Assembly: GCA_041161065.1 (NCBI GenBank) | Contig: JBEAVE010000004.1 | Span: 179,777-243,776, forward strand | Origin: DYRG01 sp041161065 | GTDB taxonomy: Bacteria; Pseudomonadota; Gammaproteobacteria; Beggiatoales; Beggiatoaceae | Reading direction: 5' to 3' | Length of the DNA: 64,000 bases | Part shown: in pieces, positions 25,232 through 34,447 of the stretch | Numbering within the stretch: position 1 is the stretch's first letter | How the letters are laid out: the number at the start of each line of letters is the position of its first letter | Notes under the pieces: model-generated | Seen by the model: only the letters and a program-made list of their open reading frames with translations | What the model was told of the DNA's origin: nothing | Database searches by the model: none | Position numbers and translations under genes: made by a program

Positions 25232-26129
25232 GAACTTGCTCAATTAAATGAGTTGCAAGTTGTTCTGCGGATTGCGGCGTGGTTGAAAACAAACGGTGAT
25301 TAATCACGCTCGCTAAAATGGCTTGAACATCTTCGGGAATTACGAAATCACGCCCCGCCAACATCGCCCACGCTTGTGCGCATCGCAACAACGCCAATCC
25401 CGCGCGTGGCGATAAACCATGTTTATAATCAGGGACTTGGCGGGTGTGTTGTAAAATGGCTTGCACATAATGAATGAGGGGATCGCGAACGGTAATAGTT
25501 GGAACGATATGTTGCCAGCTAATAAGTTGTTCATTTGAAAGGGTTTGTGGTAAAGTTTGAATTAAAACACGGCGATCTTTTCCTTTCAATAATTCTTTTT
25601 CTGCCGCTGCATTTGGATAACCCAATGAAATGCGCATCATGAAACGATCTAATTGCGATTCAGGGAGAGGAAATGTACCAATTTGATGCAAAGGATTTTG
25701 AGTTGCTAAAACAAAGAACGGTTGAGGTAAAAGATAGGTTTTTCTATCAATTGTAACCTGCCGTTCTTCCATTGCTTCTAATAGCGCGCTTTGCGTTTTA
25801 GGGGTTGCACGATTGATTTCATCGGCGAGCAACATTTGGGTAAAAACCGCGCCCTGATGAAAGGTAAATTGGGCGTTTTTCTTATCATAAATTGAAACCC
25901 CTAAAATATCCGCTGGCAATAAATCGCTGGTAAATTGAATGCGTTGAAAATCTAATCCCAATACCTGTGCTAAAGCGTGCGCTAAAGTGGTTTTTCCAAC
26001 GCCCGGAATATCCTCAATTAAAATATGACCTCGCGCTAATAAACACGCGAAAATTAACCGAATTTGCTGAGATTTTCCTAAAATAACTTCACCCACTTGT
26101 TCTAGCGCATATTTTAAAAGTTCATTCAT
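25221..26129 (-). CDS. MoxR-family AAA+ ATPase
   Basis: 302 residues. Walker A reads EDIPGVGKTTLAHALA, Walker B MLLADEINRATPKTQSALLEAMEE, sensor 1 FFVLATQNP, and the C-terminal lid holds SPRAGLALLRCAQAWA. MoxR ATPases act as chaperones that mature or activate partner proteins, usually together with DUF58 and VWA proteins encoded downstream. Here the downstream side is closed by the convergent hypF (11-base overlap), so the partners must be elsewhere or lost. Confidence 0.92.
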   Translation of the reverse strand: MNELLKYALEQVGEVILGKSQQIRLIFACLLARGHILIEDIPGVGKTTLAHALAQVLGLDFQRIQFTSDLLPADILGVSIYDKKNAQFTFHQGAVFTQMLLADEINRATPKTQSALLEAMEERQVTIDRKTYLLPQPFFVLATQNPLHQIGTFPLPESQLDRFMMRISLGYPNAAAEKELLKGKDRRVLIQTLPQTLSNEQLISWQHIVPTITVRDPLIHYVQAILQHTRQVPDYKHGLSPRAGLALLRCAQAWAMLAGRDFVIPEDVQAILASVINHRLFSTTPQSAEQLATHLIEQVPIP

Positions 26130-26185
26130 TGTTAGTGACCTATTTGAATTAAGTGATGATTTAGCTAAGAAATGGCAATGTTGCT

Positions 26186-26220
26186 AAAAAAAACCTGCCG
26201 AGTTTTGAAATCAGCAGGCT
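26186..26220 (-). terminator. Terminator of the pha operon
   Basis: On the minus strand GCCTGC and GCAGG enclose a 15-base loop, followed by eight T. It lies 30 bases beyond the phaB stop. Confidence 0.8.
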
Positions 26221-26249
26221 TTGATGTTGAAATGCTTTTATGTGAGGAA

Positions 26250-26993
26250 CTATGGACCCATATGCAAGCCGCCGTTAATGGCGAGATTTGCACCTGTAAT
26301 GAAACCCGAACGTTCATCAGCGAGAAATGCCACAGCGTGCGCGATTTCAGAAGGTTCTGCCAAACGTCCAACCGGTACAGTTGCAACAATTTTTGCTCTC
26401 ACGTCTTCAGGAATTGCCATCACCATTTGGGTAGCAATGTAACCCGGAGAAACCGTATTAACCGTTACGCCTTTTTTCGCAACTTCTTGCGCCAACGCCA
26501 TCGTAAAACCGTGCATACCCGCTTTGGCGGCGGAATAATTGGTTTGACCAAATTGACCTTTTTGACCGTTCACCGAAGAAATATTAATGATTCTTCCCCA
26601 ACCCCGATCAACCATGCCATCAACAACCGGTTTAGTGACGTTGAACACACTGTTTAAATTGACATTAATGACATCGTACCATTGTTCTTTCTTCATTTTT
26701 TTCAACTGGGTATCTTTAGTAATACCTGCGCAGTTCACTAAAATATCAATTGCGCCCAGTTTCTCAACAACGGCTTTCACCATCGCATCAGATGAATCAA
26801 AATCAGAAACGTTTCCGGGCACAACGGTGAAATCAAAACCTAATTCTTTTTGTTTGGCTTGCCAACCTAATCCGTCATCAACGCCTTCCAAATAATTTGC
26901 AGCCACTTTGCAACCGCGTTTTGCTAATTCTTGACAAATCGTTGTTCCAATGCCACCCGTGCCGCCTGTTACTAATGCAACTTTTCCTTGCAT
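26250..26993 (-). CDS. phaB: Acetoacetyl-CoA reductase
   Basis: 247 residues of the short-chain dehydrogenase family. It shows the NADPH loop ALVTGGTGGIGTTI, the NCAGITKD motif, the catalytic INISSVNGQKGQFGQTNYSAAKAG (Ser, Tyr, Lys) and PhaB-type features such as GYIATQMV. It reduces acetoacetyl-CoA to (R)-3-hydroxybutyryl-CoA, the monomer of polyhydroxybutyrate. ATG 26993 is chosen, because TGGAGGAA stands 8 bases upstream; an open extension of 49 residues runs through the intergenic gap and is not protein-like. It is last of phaA-phaR-phaB. The polymerase phaC is not in this window. Confidence 0.95.
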   Translation of the reverse strand: MQGKVALVTGGTGGIGTTICQELAKRGCKVAANYLEGVDDGLGWQAKQKELGFDFTVVPGNVSDFDSSDAMVKAVVEKLGAIDILVNCAGITKDTQLKKMKKEQWYDVINVNLNSVFNVTKPVVDGMVDRGWGRIINISSVNGQKGQFGQTNYSAAKAGMHGFTMALAQEVAKKGVTVNTVSPGYIATQMVMAIPEDVRAKIVATVPVGRLAEPSEIAHAVAFLADERSGFITGANLAINGGLHMGP

Positions 26994-27042
26994 ACAAATT
27001 CCTCCAGAAATAAAAATGAATGGTGAATAAAAACGATAAAAG

Positions 27043-27510
27043 TTATTTCTTTTCCTTGTCTTCTTTTTTGGTAGCCGATGTGGCTGCCTTAAAGAAAGCG
27101 TCCTGCATATCTTTCCACATTTTGAGATTTCTATCCGCAACCTCAGAAATAAGATTTAAGGGATTTTGTTTTTGTATTTGTTCTTGGACTTTTTCTTGTT
27201 GTTGCGCAAACAACTTAAACGAACTTTCTAAATAATTTCCCATCATACCTTGAAATGTGCCACCATAGAAACGAATCAACTCTTCTAATGCGCCATTACT
27301 AAACAAATGATCACCGCGTTCTTCTTGTTCAACAATAATTTGCAATAACACCAGACGGGTAATATCTTCACCTGTTTTAGCATCTTGAATCGCGAAAGGT
27401 TCATTGTCCATCACCAAACGTTTTACATCTGCCAATGTAATATAACTACTGACACAAGTATCATACAAACGTCGGTTTGGGTATTTTTTGATAATTCTTA
27501 ACTCAGACAT
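27043..27510 (-). CDS. phaR: Polyhydroxyalkanoate synthesis repressor PhaR
   Basis: 155 residues. The N-terminus ELRIIKKYPNRRLYDTCVSSYITLADVK is the DNA-binding PHB_acc_N domain. The accumulation-regulator domains follow (LLQIIVEQEERG, LEELIRFYGGTFQGMMGNYLE) and the tail is Gln/Lys-rich. PhaR represses phasin and biosynthesis genes and is released by binding the polymer. It lies between phaA and phaB; gaps are 61 and 49 bases. ATG 27510 has a GAGGAAA ribosome site; a TTG 33 bases upstream would only add poor sequence. TGC-rich inverted repeats before phaA are candidate targets. Confidence 0.94.
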   Translation of the reverse strand: MSELRIIKKYPNRRLYDTCVSSYITLADVKRLVMDNEPFAIQDAKTGEDITRLVLLQIIVEQEERGDHLFSNGALEELIRFYGGTFQGMMGNYLESSFKLFAQQQEKVQEQIQKQNPLNLISEVADRNLKMWKDMQDAFFKAATSATKKEDKEKK

Positions 27511-27571
27511 AGCTTTGATTTCCTCAAGAGATTTCCTTTCCAAACGTTAAGAAAGGAAATCCGTCAAATGA

Positions 27572-28750
27572 TTAGCGTTCGATGGTCATCGCAACACCCA
27601 TTCCGCCGCCAATACAAAGGGTTGCTAATCCTTTATGCGCGTCGCGATTCATCATTTCAAATAACAAAGTGACTAAGATTCTTGCGCCCGATGCACCAAT
27701 GGGGTGACCAATAGAAATCGCGCCGCCATTTACGTTCACTTTGCTCAAATCCCAGTTCATTTCTTTATTCACAGAAATCGCTTGCGCGGCGAAGGCTTCA
27801 TTAGATTCGATCAAATCTAAATCACTTACGTTCCAGCCTGCTTTTTCTAAGCATTTCTTTGACGCGGGAATAGGACCTGTGCCCATAATTTTGGGATCAA
27901 CGCCTGCGCTAGCATAAGAAACAATTTTTGCTAAGATGGGCAAACCGAGTTCTTTCGCTTTTTTCTCACTGGCTAAAATGACTGCTGCCGCGCCATCGTT
28001 AATACCCGATGCATTACCCGCAGTGACCGTGCCGTTCTTATCAAAAGCAGGACGCAATTTTCCTAAGGCTTCTTTGGTTGCACCCGCGCGAGGAAATTCG
28101 TCTTTATTGAAAACAACGGGATCGCCTTTTCTTTGAGGAATTACAACGGGGATAATTTGGTCGTTAAATGCGCCGTTGTTTTGAGCGGCTTCGGTTTTTT
28201 GTTGAGAGGTTGCCGCAAAGGCATCTTGTTCATCACGAGAAATGTCGAATTGTTTAGCGATGTTCTCGGCGGTGAAACCCATGTGATAATTATTGAAAGC
28301 GTCGCTCAAACCGTCTTTAATCATGGTGTCGACCATTTGCCAATCGCCCATGCGTTGTCCTTTGCGCGAGCCCATTAAAGCGTGCGGAGAAAGGCTCATG
28401 TTTTCTTGACCGCCCGCGATAATGATGTCTGCGTCGCCACAACGAATGGCTTGCGCGGCGAGGTGCATGGCTTTCAGACCGCTGCCGCAGACTTTGTTGA
28501 TGGTCATTGCGGGGACATCGATTGGCAAGCCCGCTTCGATAACCGTTTGGCGCGCGGGGTTTTGTCCCACGCCGGCAGTGAGCACTTGTCCGAGGATAAC
28601 CTCATCAATTTGCTCAGGTTTTAAACCCGCGCGTTCAAGCAAACCCTTGATAACCGTTGCGCCCAATGTGCTGGCGGGAATCTCCGCGAGCGAACCGTTA
28701 AAATTACCCACTGGCGTGCGTCCGGCGGCGACAATGACGACATTTTCCAC
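27572..28750 (-). CDS. phaA: Acetyl-CoA acetyltransferase (beta-ketothiolase)
   Basis: 392 residues, usual length, GTG start with AGGAG. Active-site Cys lies in INKVCGSGLKAMHLA (~88), and the catalytic GGAISIGHPIGASG and LCIGGGMGVAMTIER motifs are at the C-terminus. It condenses two acetyl-CoA into acetoacetyl-CoA, the first step of PHB synthesis. It is first gene of phaA-phaR-phaB. Base composition is somewhat GC-richer than nearby genes, as expected for a strongly expressed metabolic gene. atoB-like fatty acid use is an alternative, but the operon favours PHB. Confidence 0.95.
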   Translation of the reverse strand: MENVVIVAAGRTPVGNFNGSLAEIPASTLGATVIKGLLERAGLKPEQIDEVILGQVLTAGVGQNPARQTVIEAGLPIDVPAMTINKVCGSGLKAMHLAAQAIRCGDADIIIAGGQENMSLSPHALMGSRKGQRMGDWQMVDTMIKDGLSDAFNNYHMGFTAENIAKQFDISRDEQDAFAATSQQKTEAAQNNGAFNDQIIPVVIPQRKGDPVVFNKDEFPRAGATKEALGKLRPAFDKNGTVTAGNASGINDGAAAVILASEKKAKELGLPILAKIVSYASAGVDPKIMGTGPIPASKKCLEKAGWNVSDLDLIESNEAFAAQAISVNKEMNWDLSKVNVNGGAISIGHPIGASGARILVTLLFEMMNRDAHKGLATLCIGGGMGVAMTIER

Positions 28751-28787
28751 GAAAAATTCTCCTGTTTTTGAGCCTGAAAATCGTAAT

Positions 28788-28811
28788 CTGCATCGTTAGT
28801 GTGCAGTGCAC
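28788..28811. promoter_or_regulatory. TGC-rich palindromes upstream of phaA (candidate PhaR operator)
   Basis: CTGCA-N9-TGCAG spans 28788-28806 and the perfect palindrome GTGCAGTGCAC spans 28801-28811, 38-61 bases before the phaA start. PhaR proteins of other bacteria are reported to bind TGC-rich inverted sites, and phaR is the next gene, so autoregulation is plausible. This is inference from position and symmetry. Confidence 0.4.
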
Positions 28812-28875
28812 AAAATCGTAACAAATAAATCACTTAAATACCAGTCGACCGCAATTTTTTTTCACCGCCCTTTTG

Positions 28876-30288
28876 TTAATACCCTGCATTACCTTTTTGA
28901 ATGCCCACACTTTTGATTTCTAATATCTTTGCCCGCACTAAATAAATAAACGGGAACAACATACATAAACTATACGCCAACGATGATCCCCAAATAACAC
29001 CAACAATTCCAAATCTTTCAATGAACAAAATCTTAATGAAAATTGAAAACACCGCCCATATAATCGCCGCCATCGCTTGTTGAGAAACCACGTGAACACC
29101 ATTGAGAAAAATACTTAATGTCATGCCTAAGGATTCAATTATTTTCCATATCCCAAATCCTACCCATAACATTGTTGGAATTTCCATATCTTTATTCACT
29201 AATAATGCAATAATATTTTGACCCGCTAACATTAAAACAACGCCTAAACTCATTGAAATCGATAAAGATAAGATTATCGACCGTTTTAAAGTCTTTTTTA
29301 TCCATTGCAAATCTCCTTTCGCAAACGCTTCAGTGTATGCCGCCCACAACGGTAAAATAAATAACAAAATAATCAAACTAATAATGCTAAATAATTTCTC
29401 AGAAACCGCATAATAACTAACCGCCGATGCACCCAACCATTGCGCAATTAATATATTATCCATTGCAATCGCTATAACACCACAAAAATGCAATATAAAA
29501 AAGATTATTCCTCGTTTCAATAGTTGAACAATAATTTGCCCGTTACATAAAGAGAATTGAAATCCCATTGCCTCTCGATTGAAATAAAAAAACCACCCAT
29601 TATTTCCTAACATCACCAATAATGGCAAACCCACTAACGCAAAAACCAGCCAAGTCATCGATGCTTGAAAATAAACGCCACTTATAATACCTATAAAAGA
29701 ACTTAAATTTGCTAACCCTTGCCAACTATTTGCTGAAAATCCACGTTGTAAAGCAGATAATATTTTTTGTATGATATTCAGTGGAATAGCTAAAATGAAA
29801 CAACACCCAAAAACCCACATGGCAGCGTAACTTTCCTCGACCGCTTGTGGAGAAGTTACATTAAAAACTTTCTCCCATTGTATCAAAGGAAAAACAAAAC
29901 CAAAAATAATCGCTAATATAAAAGAAATAATCCACAATACACTCATGCCACTGACAATATAAGTTTGAATCAATTTTTGATCATTTTTTCCTTTGGCATC
30001 AGCAATCATATTGATTAAACCATAACCCATTCCAATATCCGCAAAATTAGCGAATACAACGAAGGTGTTAAATAACATCCACAAACCAAATCGTTCTACC
30101 CCTAAATAATGAAAGGTGAGAGGAATTGTAATAATAGATGCTAAAATTCCCGTTAGTTTTGCAAACCCCGATGCTAGGGTTGTCCATAAAATCCGCCGAT
30201 GACGTTCTTTTGCGCGTCCTTGTTCGGTATTTGTATCAAAAGGTTTCCAACTAAATAAGTGAAGAAGTTGTTGTATGTGCGCTAACAT
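28876..30288 (-). CDS. Lipopolysaccharide/polysaccharide flippase (Wzx/MATE-like)
   Basis: 470 residues with about 12-14 membrane helices (for example SIITIPLTFHYLGVERFG at the start and FAVSEKL-type YYAVSEKLFSIISLIILLFI centrally). The LGVERFGLWMLFNTFVVF region is typical of polysaccharide exporters of the PST/Wzx group that flip lipid-linked sugars across the inner membrane. It follows gspC directly (stop and start abut). The sugar substrate is unknown, and sugar-transferase genes lie 6-8 kb away. Confidence 0.85.
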   Translation of the reverse strand: MLAHIQQLLHLFSWKPFDTNTEQGRAKERHRRILWTTLASGFAKLTGILASIITIPLTFHYLGVERFGLWMLFNTFVVFANFADIGMGYGLINMIADAKGKNDQKLIQTYIVSGMSVLWIISFILAIIFGFVFPLIQWEKVFNVTSPQAVEESYAAMWVFGCCFILAIPLNIIQKILSALQRGFSANSWQGLANLSSFIGIISGVYFQASMTWLVFALVGLPLLVMLGNNGWFFYFNREAMGFQFSLCNGQIIVQLLKRGIIFFILHFCGVIAIAMDNILIAQWLGASAVSYYAVSEKLFSIISLIILLFILPLWAAYTEAFAKGDLQWIKKTLKRSIILSLSISMSLGVVLMLAGQNIIALLVNKDMEIPTMLWVGFGIWKIIESLGMTLSIFLNGVHVVSQQAMAAIIWAVFSIFIKILFIERFGIVGVIWGSSLAYSLCMLFPFIYLVRAKILEIKSVGIQKGNAGY

Positions 30289-31086
30289 TTAATTGAGATC
30301 AATTGAAAGGGTTTGAAGATTGCCTTTGCGCAGAACATCTAGTTTTAGATTTTTGGCGGTTGATAATTGTTGCAACGCATTGAAACTTTGGGTAGGAACG
30401 TCTAAAGGAATATCGTTTATTTTGATAGCAATATCGCCGTTTTGAAGACCGAGTTGTTGAAAGAGTTGTGAATCATTGCCAGCATTTAATTCATAGCCGA
30501 GTAGTTTACCGTTTTTTTCGGCAGGTTTAATTCGAACAACTTTGCTCAAATTAGCGGGTTTGTCGAGGATTTCTCTACGAAAGGAACTTAGATTGGTGGT
30601 GGGAGAGGAAACGGGGGGAGAAACCTGAGTTGAAAGTAGATTAGATGTTTCTTTTTTCAAACGTAAAATTTCAATTGTGCCATTCCGTTGCAAAAGGACT
30701 CGATCGGGTAAAATATCTTGTAAAACAACGCCTTGAAAAGTTTGTCCGCGCCGATAAGTGTCGGCTTTATTATTGGTATCGGCGATAATGGCTTTGGCTT
30801 GCTGCGGATCATCGCTGAACAACGTGCCTTGCAGAGTTAAATTGAGTGCTGTTTCAGGGAGTTGCGCGGTTTGAACAGGGGTAGCGGGCGCGGTTAATTG
30901 CCCAAACCATCGACGACGCAATAACGGCGAAATATCGGTATTAAGTTGTTGAAAATTCGGTTGTTTTTGGGGAAATGCCGACGGTAAAAATGGCAACGGC
31001 GGCAAAAACAATTGAGTCGCTTGATAACCCAGCATCGCCGCTAATAGCATATTAATCACAACGAGCGGAAAATACTGTAATTTCAT
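30289..31086 (-). CDS. gspC: Type II secretion system protein GspC
   Basis: 265 residues. It has an N-terminal membrane anchor (VVINMLLAAMLGYQATQLF), then a homology region (LNLTLQGTLFSDDPQQAKAIIADTN, GVVLQDILPDRVLLQRNG) and a C-terminal PDZ-like domain (GYELNAGNDSQLFQQLGLQNGDIAIKINDIPL). GspC links the inner-membrane platform with secretin GspD. Elsewhere it usually precedes gspD; here it follows the TPR gene (4-base overlap) and precedes a flippase. The other gsp genes are outside this window. GspC is preferred to a general PDZ protease regulator because of the homology region. Confidence 0.9.
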   Translation of the reverse strand: MKLQYFPLVVINMLLAAMLGYQATQLFLPPLPFLPSAFPQKQPNFQQLNTDISPLLRRRWFGQLTAPATPVQTAQLPETALNLTLQGTLFSDDPQQAKAIIADTNNKADTYRRGQTFQGVVLQDILPDRVLLQRNGTIEILRLKKETSNLLSTQVSPPVSSPTTNLSSFRREILDKPANLSKVVRIKPAEKNGKLLGYELNAGNDSQLFQQLGLQNGDIAIKINDIPLDVPTQSFNALQQLSTAKNLKLDVLRKGNLQTLSIDLN

Positions 31087-31493
31087 TTACTTGAAACACT
31101 GTTGGCGAGTGTTTTAGCGCGACCTTGTGCATCTTTGGCGCAGTTTTTATCGTTTAAGCCTTCGCACGCCAACGCGATTAATGTCCAGTTTCGAATGCGT
31201 AACCATTTGTTATCAATGGCTAATTCGTTGGATTTTGCCGCCAAACTCATCGCTTTGCGCCACTCGTCCTGTTTTAAGCGCACGCCCGCCAAATCGTGCC
31301 ACAAAATTGCGTTTCGCGGATCGATGCGCAGAGCCCGTTCCAGCAACGCGGCGGCTTGTTCGTAGCGTTCTTGGACAAATTCGTCGCGGGATTCTTTGAG
31401 CAACGCCGCCACCGCATTCGACGAATCGGCGGCTGCCCATTGCGGCACACTTAATCCCAACCAAAAAATAATAACCAAATGATATTTAAGCAT
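31083..31493 (-). CDS. Periplasmic TPR protein
   Basis: 136 residues. It has a signal peptide (LVIIFWLGLSVPQWAAADS), then two or three tetratricopeptide repeats (ESRDEFVQERYEQAAALLERALRIDPRN, AILWHDLAGVRLKQDEWRKAMSLAAK). Two Cys near the end (ACEGLNDKNCAKD) may form a disulfide. Located between mrcB (3 bases) and gspC (4-base overlap), it may assist peptidoglycan synthesis or secretion assembly, somewhat like CpoB or a pilotin, but no specific role can be shown. Confidence 0.8.
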   Translation of the reverse strand: MLKYHLVIIFWLGLSVPQWAAADSSNAVAALLKESRDEFVQERYEQAAALLERALRIDPRNAILWHDLAGVRLKQDEWRKAMSLAAKSNELAIDNKWLRIRNWTLIALACEGLNDKNCAKDAQGRAKTLANSVSSK

Positions 31494-31496
31494 ATT

Positions 31497-33899
31497 TTAT
31501 TCAGGTTTATCCGTATTATCGTCATCAGAAGGATTTTGAGAGGCTTTTTCTTCTTCAGCAGCTTCCGCCGCCGCCAACGCTGCTTGAACCGTTTGACTGT
31601 CGCGTTCATGGCTGATAATAATGGGAATTTTGACACGTCCCGCCTTTGCTGGCAAACCTGCCGCCCGCGCGCCCACCGATCGCCACTCGGTGCGCTCAGG
31701 CAATTGCGTGCTCAACGATTGCGGTCGAGCGTTTTTCATAAATTCGCCCCACACGCGCATCGCGCCGCCGCCGCCCGTTAAACCGGTCGATTTGTTGTCG
31801 TCGCGCCCCATCCACACCACCGCCAGCATATCGCCCCCAAATCCCGCAAACCAACTGTCACGATATTCGTTGGTCGTGCCGGTTTTGCCCGCCAAACGCC
31901 ATTCATCGGGCAACATATCATCGGCGACCGCTCGCCCCGTTCCATAACGCACGACATTTTGCATACCGTAACTTAACACAAAAACACTCGCTGCATCAAA
32001 GACTTGATCGGACGTGAGCGGATAACGCGACAACGGTTTGCCGTCGTGCGCGGTGACTTCGCGAATCGCCCGCAGCAATGTCCGCGACCCGCCGCTCGCA
32101 ATCGTTTGATACATTTGCGTCACTTCCATTGGCGTTAATGCAATACTTCCTAATAACATCGACGGATAAGAACCGATTTCTCGTTCTACCCCCAACCGAT
32201 ACAGCGTTTCTTTAACTTTTTCCAATCCCAACTGTCGCCCCAATTGCACAGCCGCCAAATTATAAGAATTAATCAACGCTTTCATTAAAGGAACTGTCCC
32301 GTGTTCTTTGCCATCATAGTTTTTAGGCGACCAAATCTGTTTGGTTTCTTTTATCTTCCATTCCAATCCCCGATCATTTAACGGGGAAATCAAAGAATAC
32401 TTACGACTATTTTCTAATGCCGTCAAATAAATCGCGGGTTTGATTAATGAACCAATTGGACGCAGCGCATCTAATGCCCGATTGAAACCTTCATAATCGG
32501 TATCTTTACCCCCTACCAATGCCAAAATTTCACCACTTGAAGGCGCAGTGACGGTTATTGCAGAATCCAACCGTCCTCTCAAATATTGATGGTCGCGTTC
32601 TAACTTTCTAACTTGAGAAATTAAGGCTTTTTCTGCTTGGTGTTGTCTAATCGGATCGAGCGTGGTAAATATTTGTAATCCTTCCGATTGTAAATCCTGT
32701 TGTTTGTAATCCCGCTTTAATTGTCTTCTAACCAATTCCAGAAAGGCGGGATACGGTGAAGAACTCTTCGGTGCTTCATCTGAAACTTCTAACGGTGCAG
32801 AACGCCCTTGATCATATTGTTCTTTCGTGATCATATTTTGCTGAAACATTTGTAACAGCACTAAATTACGGCGTTCTATTGCCCGATCGGGGTATTTTCG
32901 AGGATTGTATTTTGAAGCTCCCCGCACCAAACCAATTAACAATGCAGATTGCGGTAAAGTTAATTGTTGCAATGATCGACTGAAATAAAATTGCGCCGCC
33001 AAACCCATGCCGTGAATTGCATAATCGCCTTCCTGTCCCAAATAAACTTCATTTAAGTAAGCCTCTAAAATTTCGGATTTGCTGTAATGCAGTTCTAATA
33101 GCAACGCCATTAAGGCTTCTTTAACTTTTCTATGCAGGGTTTTCTCAGCGGTCAAGAAATGATTTTTAATTAACTGTTGTGTTAAGGTACTTCCTCCCTG
33201 TGACCACGACATATTTTTAAGATTAACTAACATGGCGCGACCTAAACCTCTTACACTAATGCCATTATGGTCGTAGAAATAGCGGTCTTCCATTGCAAGC
33301 AATGCTTTAATCAAATAGGGAGGCACTTCATCTAGCTTTGCTAAAATACGGTCTTCTTTGTGGGTTGGATAAATCTTTCCAATCAACACGGGGTCGAGTC
33401 GAACCAAATTAAGATATTCGCGGGTTTCTAAGTCAGCAATGTTTTCAACTTTATTGCCGTCAAATCGGACACGGATTTTACGCGCGGGCTCTTCGCTATC
33501 CCAAAATTTGAAAGGACGAGTAACCAAGTAGAAATCATTTCCTTTACGGTAAAATTCACCACTTTGCTGCGGTTTTTCCTCTAATTCGTGAAACTCGAGA
33601 TTCTCTAATTCATATTGAAAGTTCTTCGCGCTCAGCCGCAAACTCGGGTAAAGTTCCAACGGGCGCGCAAACACCCGCGCAGGCAACGCCCACCGTTTGC
33701 CTTCAAATTGGTGGCGGACTTCAACGTCCAAAGAAATCGTGTAAGAAAGGGTAGGAATAAAAATAATTAACGCTAATGTCCAGCGCAATAACCGCATGAA
33801 AACACTCGCTTTCTTTTTTTTAGGTGTCATTGACCGTTTAAGAACGGGACGGGTATTTTTATTTTTTATACGCGAGGGGGGGGCTTTTTTGAAAAACAT
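31497..33899 (-). CDS. mrcB: Penicillin-binding protein 1B, bifunctional peptidoglycan synthase
   Basis: 800 residues. Order: cytoplasmic basic tail, membrane anchor (~37-58, LRWTLALIIFIPTLSYTI), UB2H domain (~80-160), GT51 glycosyltransferase (~185-350: MEDRYFYDHNGISVRGLGRAM with the catalytic Glu, GGSTLTQQLIKN, AYLNEVYLGQ) and a transpeptidase. SxxK lies in IGSLIKPAIY, SxN in INSYNLAAVQLG, KTGT in AGKTGTTNEYRDSWF. UB2H marks the MrcB branch, activated by LpoB-like lipoproteins. The tail is Glu/Asp/Lys-rich. It starts the mrcB-TPR-gspC-flippase operon. Confidence 0.95.
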   Translation of the reverse strand: MFFKKAPPSRIKNKNTRPVLKRSMTPKKKKASVFMRLLRWTLALIIFIPTLSYTISLDVEVRHQFEGKRWALPARVFARPLELYPSLRLSAKNFQYELENLEFHELEEKPQQSGEFYRKGNDFYLVTRPFKFWDSEEPARKIRVRFDGNKVENIADLETREYLNLVRLDPVLIGKIYPTHKEDRILAKLDEVPPYLIKALLAMEDRYFYDHNGISVRGLGRAMLVNLKNMSWSQGGSTLTQQLIKNHFLTAEKTLHRKVKEALMALLLELHYSKSEILEAYLNEVYLGQEGDYAIHGMGLAAQFYFSRSLQQLTLPQSALLIGLVRGASKYNPRKYPDRAIERRNLVLLQMFQQNMITKEQYDQGRSAPLEVSDEAPKSSSPYPAFLELVRRQLKRDYKQQDLQSEGLQIFTTLDPIRQHQAEKALISQVRKLERDHQYLRGRLDSAITVTAPSSGEILALVGGKDTDYEGFNRALDALRPIGSLIKPAIYLTALENSRKYSLISPLNDRGLEWKIKETKQIWSPKNYDGKEHGTVPLMKALINSYNLAAVQLGRQLGLEKVKETLYRLGVEREIGSYPSMLLGSIALTPMEVTQMYQTIASGGSRTLLRAIREVTAHDGKPLSRYPLTSDQVFDAASVFVLSYGMQNVVRYGTGRAVADDMLPDEWRLAGKTGTTNEYRDSWFAGFGGDMLAVVWMGRDDNKSTGLTGGGGAMRVWGEFMKNARPQSLSTQLPERTEWRSVGARAAGLPAKAGRVKIPIIISHERDSQTVQAALAAAEAAEEEKASQNPSDDDNTDKPE

Positions 33900-34019
33900 T
33901 TTGCACCTTAAATCAGTGTGTTAAACAAGACAGTTCAATATCTACTTCAATAAGCATACTTTGAAGTTTGATAATATACAACTTTTTACTGATTTTTGGT
34001 GCAATAAATTCGCCAACCA

Positions 34020-34436
34020 TTAAATTTCAGAGAACCACTTCGAACCAAATAAGCCGCCTTCTTTCACTTTCCAACCGTTGTTCAAAATGATTTCTTTTAA
34101 GCATTTCTTCGCCTTCATATCAGATACTCGACCGCGCGTTGCTTTCTTATACATTGCGAGAGCGTGCTCAAATTCTTTCTTATCAATCACGCCATCGTTG
34201 CTCGCAAATTGTTCTAACGTAGATTTCGTTTGATCTTCAACATCGCGTTCAATCACATAATCATTCGCTTCTGAAATCTGGCGCATGATAGTTAAGGCTT
34301 CATCGATGCCAATATTTCTTTTCAATGCTTCGGTTAAGATATTTTTTTCTTCCGCGCGATCAATGTATTTATCATCATAGACTTGCAATTTGATAAATTC
34401 GCTTAATTGGCGTTTCATTTCATCTGACATACTCAT
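34020..34436 (-). CDS. Small acidic helical protein, paralogue A of a tandem pair
   Basis: 138 residues with no signal peptide, strongly helical and charged. It matches the neighbouring paralogue B over its whole length (shared MSMS, KRQL, LQVYDDKYIDR, KRNI, ANDYV, ERDVE, LEQFAS, DKKEFE, AMYKK, RGRV, KEGGLFG, KWFSEI). Two segments, DDKYIDRAEE and NDGVIDKKEF, have the D-x-x-I-D-x-x-E spacing of degenerate EF-hand or TerB-like calcium/metal loops, though the first ligand Asp is missing. It lies behind a terminator hairpin with its own AAGGAGG ribosome site. Function unknown; I do not recognise the family. Confidence 0.8.
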   Translation of the reverse strand: MSMSDEMKRQLSEFIKLQVYDDKYIDRAEEKNILTEALKRNIGIDEALTIMRQISEANDYVIERDVEDQTKSTLEQFASNDGVIDKKEFEHALAMYKKATRGRVSDMKAKKCLKEIILNNGWKVKEGGLFGSKWFSEI

Positions 34437-34447
34437 TTCTCCTCCTT

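Noticed and set aside
26172..26657. 161-codon plus-strand frame over the phaB terminator and gene
   Set aside because: Antisense to phaB and across its terminator; the product is Arg/Cys/His-rich and resembles no protein family.
26994..27140. 49-residue N-terminal extension of PhaB
   Set aside because: The extension reads through intergenic sequence and overlaps the end of phaR; the internal ATG has a strong GGAGGA site and fits the family start.
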